A stretch of DNA of 5,872 nt, taken from positions 1 to 5,872 of the forward strand of contig CAYLNH010000362.1 in NCBI GenBank assembly GCA_964384625.1, read 5' to 3'. The notes under the pieces were generated by a model that saw only the letters and a program-made list of their open reading frames with translations, was not told the DNA's origin and did not search any database. Made by a program: the position numbers and the translations under genes. Below, in pieces: positions 1 through 5,628 of the stretch. The number at the start of each line of letters is the position of its first letter. The first letter of the stretch is position 1. The stretch is from CAYLNH01 sp964384625. Lineage in GTDB: Bacteria; Verrucomicrobiota; Lentisphaeria; JABSQK01.

Positions 1-58
1 CGAAACTCCGAAACTCCGAAACTCCGAAACTCCGAAACTCCGAAACTCCGAAACTCCG
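1..58. repeat. 8-bp tandem repeat, CGAAACTC x7
   Basis: Seven perfect head-to-tail copies of CGAAACTC fill 1-56, followed by the first two bases of another copy before the sequence changes. The window opens inside the array, so its true length is unknown. The period of 8 is not a multiple of three and no gene spans it, so it is not a protein repeat. It behaves like a microsatellite-type intergenic repeat, and its copy number is likely to vary between strains or be miscounted in assembly. Confidence 0.95.
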
Positions 59-66
59 ACCGTAGC

Positions 67-86
67 CGCAGTTGTCCCCAACTGCG
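67..86. repeat. Short perfect hairpin, REP-like
   Basis: The arms CGCAGTTG (67-74) and CAACTGCG (79-86) are perfectly complementary around a 4-base TCCC loop. It sits just after the 8-bp tandem array and before the hairpin that follows the first gene. There is no T-rich tail, so an intrinsic terminator is unlikely. It could be a dispersed REP-like palindrome; that would need other copies in the genome. Confidence 0.5.
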
Positions 87-122
87 CAACCAACTTTTGT
101 CCGAAGCTCAAGTGCTCGGTAT

Positions 123-150
123 CGGTCCGGCAGGAGGTCCTGCCGGACCG
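123..150. terminator. Strong GC-rich hairpin after the minus-strand gene
   Basis: The arms CGGTCCGGCAGGA (123-135) and TCCTGCCGGACCG (138-150) are perfect complements of 13 bp; opening the last pair leaves a 4-base loop. The stem begins 13 bases beyond the stop codon of the minus-strand gene. On the minus strand the stem follows an A-rich stretch but has no U-tract after it. On the plus strand it is followed by the T-rich GTGTTTGTTTTGTTC. It is best read as a terminator or 3'-end stabilising hairpin, possibly bidirectional, and more canonical for plus-strand read-through from the left. Confidence 0.6.
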
Positions 151-163
151 GTGTTTGTTTTGT

Positions 164-955
164 TCAGTCCAGGAATACGACCTGGCGCATCGCCTGCGAC
201 TCGTTCTCGGTGTTCATCAGAACCCGATGCCAGCCGCGCAGCACGATGGTCTTGTGGTCCGGGTGACGCACCTTGCCGCGAGCGTAAACCTGCGGGTCAC
301 GCGTCATCGTCGTCCACTGCCAGTCCGGATGCTTCCGGGCCATTTTCCTGTAGCGCTCAATCCGAACGCCACGCGGGAAGGCCTGGCAGACGTAGACCGT
401 CTCGCCGCCGAAGCGGCAAAGCTCTTCCACCACGTGCGGCTTACTGCGGATGCCGCGACTCAGCGGCTCGTTCTTCAGGATCCACATCGGCTTCGGCTTC
501 AGCTCCGGAGCCGGGACAAAGAACCACTCGCCCTGACGCACAAACGCTTTGTTGCGGCGCTTGTTGCGCTTCTTGCGTTTGACGCGCTTATGCGTTTGCG
601 CGGCAACCACAGCTGCCGGCTTCAGCGCTTCCTTGGCGCCTTCCACGTTGGCGGCGCGACGGCGTTCCGGGACGGCGGCAACGAACCAGAAACGTTCGTC
701 GTGCCCGCACAGGAATTTCTGCGGCGTCGCCTGGGTGGCAGCGTTACGTACTTGCAGGAGCAGGTGGCGATCTTGCGGCTGTACGTCAACCACGGTGAAA
801 CGCAGATCGTGGTCCAGCTGCGGATTGACCAGGAGTTCGAAGAATTGACCGTTGCGGTCGTCACGCACATCCAGGGAAAAGGAATCAGGGACACGGCCCT
901 CGCGGATGTTCAGGCGTGCGCCCATGGACTCGAACTTGTTCACAATGGTATTCAT
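164..955 (-). CDS. Conserved protein of unknown function with basic central linker
   Basis: A 263-residue protein whose overall pattern I recognise as an uncharacterised family found in planctomycete-type genomes; I cannot assign a function. Visible blocks are KFLCGHDERFWFVAAVP (80-96), a strongly basic stretch rich in Lys and Arg (about 122-137), RQGEWFFVP (140-148), NEPLSRG (162-168), GGETVYVC (183-190), HPDHKTIVL (231-239) and WHRVLMNTE (242-250). There is no signal peptide or membrane segment, so it is probably cytoplasmic. The basic stretch suggests nucleic-acid binding or a flexible linker, which is inference only. I chose the ATG at 955 because AGAGGTG (968-962) lies 6 bases upstream; an in-frame GTG at 964-962 is the end of that ribosome site. 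It is divergent from the large enzyme gene and ends just before a strong hairpin. The start codon lies inside a 7-bp inverted repeat. Confidence 0.85.
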   Translation of the reverse strand: MNTIVNKFESMGARLNIREGRVPDSFSLDVRDDRNGQFFELLVNPQLDHDLRFTVVDVQPQDRHLLLQVRNAATQATPQKFLCGHDERFWFVAAVPERRRAANVEGAKEALKPAAVVAAQTHKRVKRKKRNKRRNKAFVRQGEWFFVPAPELKPKPMWILKNEPLSRGIRSKPHVVEELCRFGGETVYVCQAFPRGVRIERYRKMARKHPDWQWTTMTRDPQVYARGKVRHPDHKTIVLRGWHRVLMNTENESQAMRQVVFLD

Positions 956-959
956 TGTG
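941..959 (-). promoter_or_regulatory. Inverted repeat enclosing the start codon
   Basis: On the minus-strand mRNA CACAATG (959-953) can pair perfectly with CATTGTG (947-941) across a 5-base loop, AATAC. The initiating ATG is the last three bases of the 5' arm. The structure would leave the upstream AGAGGTG free but hide the start codon. It could reduce or regulate initiation, or the symmetric DNA could be a protein-binding site; the stem is AT-rich and modest, so chance is possible. Confidence 0.35.
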
Positions 960-961
960 TA

Positions 962-968
962 CACCTCT
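962..968 (-). promoter_or_regulatory. Ribosome binding site that decides the start of the minus-strand gene
   Basis: On the minus strand AGAGGTG lies 6 bases before the ATG at 955-953, good Shine-Dalgarno spacing. The in-frame GTG three codons upstream is part of this motif, so translation most likely begins at the ATG. Confidence 0.6.
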
Positions 969-1055
969 GCTTGGGGTGTTGAGAGTTCTTGTTGCCGTCT
1001 TGAGCGTCATCAGTTTTGTCTTCGCCTGAACATCGTTGTTTCCTTTATCCGCAGA

Positions 1056-1119
1056 GACGTCGGTGATCTCGCTGTTCTGTCGAAAACCACCGGCATTCCA
1101 TCGGGAAAATGCCGACGTC
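1056..1119. promoter_or_regulatory. Paired GACGTC motifs and a small stem in the divergent intergenic region
   Basis: GACGTCGG (1056-1063) and CCGACGTC (1112-1119) are perfect inverted copies in the 237-base region between the two divergent genes. Each contains the palindrome GACGTC. Between them CGGCATT (1091-1097) can pair with AATGCCG (1108-1114). Symmetric motifs between divergent genes are a common operator layout, but no regulator is encoded here and the short motifs could be coincidental. Confidence 0.3.
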
Positions 1120-1122
1120 CGA

Positions 1123-1151
1123 TTGATTCACCGCGACTCCCGGCGTATCCT
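1123..1151 (+). promoter_or_regulatory. Candidate sigma70-type promoter of the large enzyme gene
   Basis: TTGATT (1123-1128) and TATCCT (1146-1151) each match four of six consensus bases and are separated by 17 bases, the optimal spacer. Transcription would start near 1158 and give a leader of about 35 bases containing AAGG (1181-1184) 8 bases before the ATG at 1193. Predicted by eye only. The upstream GACGTC and stem motifs end just before the -35 element. Confidence 0.4.
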
Positions 1152-1192
1152 GGAGGCGGAACTCCTCTGATGACTTGGATAAGGCAGGTGCG

Positions 1193-4100
1193 ATGCAGAC
1201 GTCAATATATGCGATTACCGAGGGCCACCGGACGGTGGTGAGCAACTACAATCAACAGGCGCCGTTCGCCAGTTTCTTCCCGGGTATTGCCGGGTTAAAC
1301 GGCATCCCGCTCTGGGCCTTCTACGTCAACCGCGGCCAGTGCGTCAGCGGCTTCGGCGTTGAAGACAAGAGCGGCGCCATCGTCGAATTCCGGACGGCTC
1401 TGCTGGCTTACCGCGACACGCCGCTCAACGGCTTTCGCACGTTCCTGCAAGTGGGCGAGCGCTTTTATGAACCGTTCCGCCCCGGTCTGCAGAATCGCCA
1501 ATACGACTGTCGCAGCCGTATGAGTTTTGATCCGGTTTCGCTGTCACTGGAAGAGGAGAACCCGGCCCTGCAGTTGCGTGTGCGGGTCACGTACCAGACG
1601 GTGCCGGGCGAGCCGTGGCCGGCGTTGGCGCGGCGGGTGACGATTGAGAATCTGGGTCGTGCCGCGATTCATCTGAAGTGGGCTGACGGCCTGCCGCGGC
1701 TGATGCCGGTGGGCCTGCATTTCATCAACATGAAATGCATGCTGACCACGTTATCGTCCAAGTTCATCGTGCGGAACATCGACGGCTTTGTACCGTTCTA
1801 TCAGTCCAAATGCGTCGACGGCAGCCACACGACCGGTCCCGGAAATTTTGCTCTGTACAGTGACGGCGAGGAGCTGTTGCCGATACTGGTGAATCCACAG
1901 TTGATCTTCGGGCCGAACACGAGTCTCGACGTCCCGGAGGCCTTTCTGGAGCCGCCGGCCGCGGAACCGGAGAATCGCTGTCCGGAACTGACCATGCCCA
2001 TGGCGATGTCGTGCCGCCGACATGAACTTGCGGCCGGCCAGACGATTACGCGCGACGCCATGTTCGGTCGGGCCCACACGATCGAGGCGCTGGCGGAGGT
2101 GGCGGCATTAGCCACAACCAACGGCTGGTTCGAAACGAAGCAGGCCGAGAACAAACGCGTGATTGACACCGTGACCAACGGCGGCGCGACGTGGTCGGCA
2201 GACCCGTTGTTCGACGGCTACAGCCGCCAGAATTTCCTCGATAACGTCTTGCGCGGCGGCCTGCCGGTGACCGTTGCGGACCATGCCGGCCGGAAACACG
2301 TTCTGCAGGTGTATGCCCGTATCCACGGCGACATGGAACGCGACTACAACCAGTTCGTGCTGGAGCCGACGTTCTATTCGCAAGGCAACGGCGGCTACCG
2401 CGACATGCTGCAGAACCGGCGCAACGATATCTACGTCAACCCTGATGTCGGCGCCGACTGCATTCGCATGTTTGTGAACGAGATCTTCCTCGACGGCTAC
2501 AACCCGCACAACATCTGGGGTTATGTCTACTCGCTGAAGGCCGACTGCGACGTGGTCGAACTGACCGGCCGGCTGACCGCGGACGACGCGGACGCGGCGG
2601 TCTTGCAGGAGGTCCTGCGCGACTCTTACACGCCCGGCCAGGTGCTGACCGAACTCAGCCGCCGCGGTGTCGAACCGGTGGTCGACGCGCCTGTCGTGCT
2701 CGGCGAGATCCTGTCCCACAGCATTGCCACCGATCGCGCCGATACACTCTCCGGCTACTGGACGGACCACTGGCATTACAACCTCGATACGATCGACAGC
2801 TTCCTCTCGGTCTTCCCGGATCGCCTGGACCATCTGTTGTTCACCCCGGATTGCTGCACCTACGCGCAGAGCCTGGGGTTTGTGCGGCCGCGGGCCGAGC
2901 GCTACGAACTGGTTGACGGCGAGCCGCGGCCGCAGAACTTCCTGGAAACGCCGAAGGAACATGACTGGATGGCGCGTACGCCGTTGATGTGGGTGCGCAC
3001 TCGCGGCAGTGACGGTGATATCTATACAACCACGTTGTTTGCCAAGCTCCTGGCGCTGGTGCCGCTGAAGATGGCCACGCTCGACCCCTTCGACGTCGGC
3101 ATCGAATTCGAAGCCGGGCGAGCCAACTGGAACGACGCGTTGCACAACATGAACGAGCTCTTCGGGTCCAGTACAAACGAGACCCTCGAACTCCTGCGGC
3201 TGGTGAACTTCCTGTTGGCCGCCGGCGAACAGACGCAATGGAAGGAAGTGCGGCTGACCACGGAACAGACGCAGCTCGTGCGGTCCGTAGAAGCAGCACT
3301 GAAGGAGTGCCCCGGCGACGACCCGGACACGCTCTTGGCGTATTGGGACCGGACGAATACGGCCAAGGAGAGGTTTCGCGAATGCACCCGCCACGGCATT
3401 GACGGCGCCGAGGAGGTCCTTACGCGGGAGACCGTCGACGGCTTTCTCACGGCCTGTCGGCGCAAGCTCGAGGACGGTCTGGCCCGGGCTGTCGACCCGG
3501 AAACCGGGCTGATGGAAAGTTATCTCTACCATGAGATGACCGATTACGATGTAACCGAAAACGGCGAGATCCGCGCCAAGGCGTTCAAGCAGATTCGCAC
3601 TGTGCCCTTCCTTGAAGGACAGATGCACTATCTTCGGGTGCTCGGTCCGGGGCCGAAAGCCCGCCGGCAGTACCAGGCCGTACGCCGTTCCGAGCTCTAC
3701 GACGAACCGCTGAAGATGTACAAGGTCTGCGGCGCCGTCGACCGCTTGCCGTCGCGTTTCGGCGGCATCACGGCCTGTACGCCGGGGCTCATGGAGCGCG
3801 AGACCATCTGGCTGCATATGGAGTATAAATACCTGCTGGAAATCCTGCGGACCGAGCAGTTCGATGACTTCTACACCGATCTACGGCACGCGTTGGTTGC
3901 GTTCCAGCCGCCCGAACGCTATGGCCGGTCGCCGCTGGAGAACAGCTCGTTTCTGGTCCCCTCGATCGCGGCCGACAAGGAACTCCACGGTCGCGGTTTC
4001 TACGCCCGACTCAGCGGCGCTTGCGCCGAATACGTGCATATCCAGTTGCTGATGAATCTCGGACCGCAGCCGTTCGTCCTTGCAGCCGACGGTGCGTTGT

Positions 4101-4423
4101 GCTTCGTTCCGCGTCCGGCGCTGCCGGCCTGGCTCTTCACGCCGTCAACCGGTGCGGCCGAATGGCTGCGGGACGGGGAACCGCAGACGACGAACCTGCC
4201 GGAAGACCACTATGCGTTTGTCCTGTTCAACCGGACACTGATGATCTACATCAATCCCACCGGCAAACCAACGGCCGGCGCGGATGCGGCGACCATGCAG
4301 CGCATCGAGTTGATTGATCCCGACGGCACGACAACGCAGCTCGCTCCGGACGCGATCCGCGGCGACGTGGCCCATGCCGTACGCAACGGCCACTTCGCAG
4401 TCATCAAAGCATCGTTTGCTTAG
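1193..4423 (+). CDS. Cellobiose-phosphorylase-like enzyme (clan GH-Q type, GH94/GH149/GH161-like)
   Basis: A 1076-residue protein resembling COG3459-type glycoside phosphorylases, which cleave beta-linked disaccharides or glucans with phosphate to give sugar 1-phosphate. The N-terminal third (about 1-330) fits the beta-sandwich domain, including FFPGIAG (28-34), YVNRGQ (44-49) and GFGVEDKSGAIVEF (53-66). The (alpha/alpha)6-barrel part carries GGYRDMLQN (400-408), matching the GYRDQLQD block of GH94; YWTDHWHYNLD (522-532); ANWNDAL with Asp648, the probable general acid by analogy with WND in GH94; TPGLMERETIWLHMEYKY (863-880); and HGRGFYARLSG (932-942), near the GH94 phosphate-binding loop. 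No signal peptide is seen, so it is probably cytoplasmic. It is much longer than GH94 cellobiose phosphorylase (about 800 residues) and nearer GH149/GH161 in length. Substrate and phosphorylase versus hydrolase activity are unproven. I chose ATG 1193 (AAGG 8 bases upstream) over the in-frame TTG at 1175, which lacks a well-placed ribosome site. Confidence 0.8.
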   Translation: MQTSIYAITEGHRTVVSNYNQQAPFASFFPGIAGLNGIPLWAFYVNRGQCVSGFGVEDKSGAIVEFRTALLAYRDTPLNGFRTFLQVGERFYEPFRPGLQNRQYDCRSRMSFDPVSLSLEEENPALQLRVRVTYQTVPGEPWPALARRVTIENLGRAAIHLKWADGLPRLMPVGLHFINMKCMLTTLSSKFIVRNIDGFVPFYQSKCVDGSHTTGPGNFALYSDGEELLPILVNPQLIFGPNTSLDVPEAFLEPPAAEPENRCPELTMPMAMSCRRHELAAGQTITRDAMFGRAHTIEALAEVAALATTNGWFETKQAENKRVIDTVTNGGATWSADPLFDGYSRQNFLDNVLRGGLPVTVADHAGRKHVLQVYARIHGDMERDYNQFVLEPTFYSQGNGGYRDMLQNRRNDIYVNPDVGADCIRMFVNEIFLDGYNPHNIWGYVYSLKADCDVVELTGRLTADDADAAVLQEVLRDSYTPGQVLTELSRRGVEPVVDAPVVLGEILSHSIATDRADTLSGYWTDHWHYNLDTIDSFLSVFPDRLDHLLFTPDCCTYAQSLGFVRPRAERYELVDGEPRPQNFLETPKEHDWMARTPLMWVRTRGSDGDIYTTTLFAKLLALVPLKMATLDPFDVGIEFEAGRANWNDALHNMNELFGSSTNETLELLRLVNFLLAAGEQTQWKEVRLTTEQTQLVRSVEAALKECPGDDPDTLLAYWDRTNTAKERFRECTRHGIDGAEEVLTRETVDGFLTACRRKLEDGLARAVDPETGLMESYLYHEMTDYDVTENGEIRAKAFKQIRTVPFLEGQMHYLRVLGPGPKARRQYQAVRRSELYDEPLKMYKVCGAVDRLPSRFGGITACTPGLMERETIWLHMEYKYLLEILRTEQFDDFYTDLRHALVAFQPPERYGRSPLENSSFLVPSIAADKELHGRGFYARLSGACAEYVHIQLLMNLGPQPFVLAADGALCFVPRPALPAWLFTPSTGAAEWLRDGEPQTTNLPEDHYAFVLFNRTLMIYINPTGKPTAGADAATMQRIELIDPDGTTTQLAPDAIRGDVAHAVRNGHFAVIKASFA

Positions 4424-4454
4424 CAGCCGCGGACTCGGAGAGGGATGAAAGGAA

Positions 4455-4718
4455 GGCAGAATTATTACGGAAAGGAGAGGGAGGGAAAGAAGGGAAAAGA
4501 AAAAGGGCAGAATCATTTGGGGGCAGAATTATTACGNNNNNNNNNNNNNNNNNNNNNNNNNNNNNNNNNNNNNNNNNNNNNNNNNNNNNNNNNNNNNNNN
4601 NNNNNNNNNNNNNNNNNNNNNNNNNNNNNNNNNNNNAGGGAAAGAAGGGAAAAGAAAAAGGGCAGAATCATTTGGGGGCAGAATTATTACGGAAAGGGAA
4701 CGGACGGCTGAATCATCG
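4455..4718 (+). repeat. Left repeat array, 67-bp units on GGCAGAATTATT, broken by the assembly gap
   Basis: The 12-mer GGCAGAATTATT occurs exactly at 4455, 4522 and 4677, with a one-base variant GGCAGAATCATT at 4506 and 4661. Copies are paired at a 16-bp offset (4506/4522 and 4661/4677). The block ACGGAAAGGAG that begins a purine-only tract recurs 67 bp apart (ACG at 4467 and 4534), giving a 67-bp unit. The tract 4469-4507 is purine on every base of the plus strand. The period is not a multiple of three, so frames read through it are not genes. It lies between the convergent enzyme and GxxExxY genes and ends with a degraded copy, GGCTGAATCATC (4706-4717), over the GxxExxY stop codon. Confidence 0.9.
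4537..4636. other. Assembly gap of 100 Ns
   Basis: Exactly 100 Ns, the conventional placeholder for a gap of unknown length, so the size should not be trusted. The 55 bases before it (4482-4536) and the 55 after it (4637-4691) are identical, showing the assembler failed inside the tandem array. Confidence 0.98.
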
Positions 4719-5522
4719 GGAGTCTGGCACATGGATGGTTGTGAGCGCGATATTTCTCTGATGCATGTTTATCCATTGAGCCCGCTTTATCGGCATGTGA
4801 GAAAGCAGCCTGGCGATGTGATTCCGATACGACTGCATACCGCGAGGAATCGCCGACAAATGCCAGATTGTATCGTCGGTCAAAAGGCAAACCTTCTGAT
4901 GCCCGATCCAACCATCCTCCGACAGGACATCGACCCGTCTCATTCCAGCACCAACGTTGCGCAGCAAGTGAAGCAAGCCCTCTCGGTAAAGGCTGAGCTC
5001 GAGACAGGCGCCCCAATCATCAAGTAAGCAGACCAGTGCATGGCGCAACGTCCTGTCTGCAGTGTTGGCGCATTTCCAGCAAGTATCGTCAATGCTGTAA
5101 TCCAAACGATCCGCATAGGTCAATGAAGTGGAAATAAACCGCGATTCCACCGAAGTCGTTCGGAAGTTCACCAGCTTACCGTGGGACAATCCGGTCAAGA
5201 ACAGGTAGTTGATCAACTGTTTTTCATGGGCACCATCCAGTGCATCCACCGCCTTAAACTCATAGATGACACCCTTATTGATCAGCAAATCCAGGTAGTA
5301 GGACTTGCTGAAGCCTTGATGCGTGGCTGTAACCTGGACTTCCCGTGTTGCGGCAAGTTCATGGCCACACCTGCGCGCCATATCCGTCTGGTAGATCGAC
5401 TCATCATAAAACCGCCCCAGCGTATTATGCACATCAAACGCGTGGCGCATTACTTTCCTGTCAATCGCATGGAAGTTCCCCTGATCAACAGGCCGAATGT
5501 CGGTTCTGCAGACGATCGGCAT
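4713..5522 (-). CDS. GxxExxY protein with C-terminal extension (PD-(D/E)XK-like)
   Basis: A 269-residue protein whose first half matches the GxxExxY family (TIGR04256/PF13366, PDDEXK_3). It has VHNTLGRFYDESIY (31-44), a nuclease-like core of Asp78 in YLDLLI followed by Glu88-Phe-Lys90 in YEFKAV, and HEKQLINYLFLTGLSHGKLVNF (99-120), typical of the family end. The glycine naming the motif is replaced by Phe38, while Glu41 and Tyr44 remain; Gly36 lies two residues earlier. Most family members are about 120-130 residues; here about 145 further residues follow, with no domain I can name. The fold suggests nucleic-acid binding or cleavage, but the cellular role of the family is unknown. ATG 5522 is preferred: GGGAGGG lies just upstream (5532-5526), with GGAG 5 bases from the ATG. 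A longer TTG start at 5549 is possible. GC content looks lower than in the enzyme gene, and inverted repeat arrays flank it. Confidence 0.85.
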   Translation of the reverse strand: MPIVCRTDIRPVDQGNFHAIDRKVMRHAFDVHNTLGRFYDESIYQTDMARRCGHELAATREVQVTATHQGFSKSYYLDLLINKGVIYEFKAVDALDGAHEKQLINYLFLTGLSHGKLVNFRTTSVESRFISTSLTYADRLDYSIDDTCWKCANTADRTLRHALVCLLDDWGACLELSLYREGLLHLLRNVGAGMRRVDVLSEDGWIGHQKVCLLTDDTIWHLSAIPRGMQSYRNHIARLLSHMPIKRAQWINMHQRNIALTTIHVPDSR

Positions 5523-5525
5523 ATG

Positions 5526-5532
5526 CCCTCCC
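5526..5532 (-). promoter_or_regulatory. Ribosome binding site that decides the GxxExxY start
   Basis: On the minus strand GGGAGGG stands three bases before ATG 5522 (GGAG within it is five bases away). The spacing is slightly short, but it is the strongest purine-rich site near the N-terminus and favours this ATG over the TTG at 5549. Confidence 0.5.
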
Positions 5533-5595
5533 AAGAGCCACCCACGCAATCATCCAAAACTGAGCAGGTCGAGTTTTTGTCCCTTCGCAATCCCT

Positions 5596-5621
5596 TTTAT
5601 ACCACGTTCCGCATTTGTCAA
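5596..5621 (-). promoter_or_regulatory. Candidate promoter for the GxxExxY gene
   Basis: On the minus strand a perfect TTGACA (5621-5616) is followed by TATAAA (5601-5596) with a short 14-base spacer; shifting the -10 to TAAAAG (5599-5594) gives 16 bases. It begins 8 bases downstream of the right-hand array in the direction of transcription, so the array lies directly upstream of the promoter. The leader would be about 65-70 bases. Predicted by eye. Confidence 0.4.
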
Positions 5622-5628
5622 TCTCCGC

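Noticed and set aside
155..982. 275-residue plus-strand open frame opposite the first gene
   Set aside because: The minus-strand frame has conserved-looking motifs and a well-placed ribosome site; the plus-strand product resembles nothing and starts inside the terminator region.
2605..2618. Hairpin GCAGGA-GG-TCCTGC inside the enzyme gene, sharing its core with the hairpin at 123-150
   Set aside because: It is only 14 bases long, inside coding sequence and explained by GC-rich codons; the similarity is probably chance.
2108..3817. 569-residue open frame antisense to the enzyme gene
   Set aside because: It is a by-product of GC-rich codon use in the plus-strand gene. The protein has no recognisable domains, while the plus-strand product has clear family motifs throughout.
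4445..4711. Open frame on the plus strand across the left array and the N gap
   Set aside because: It runs through Ns and low-complexity repeat and has no real coding signal.
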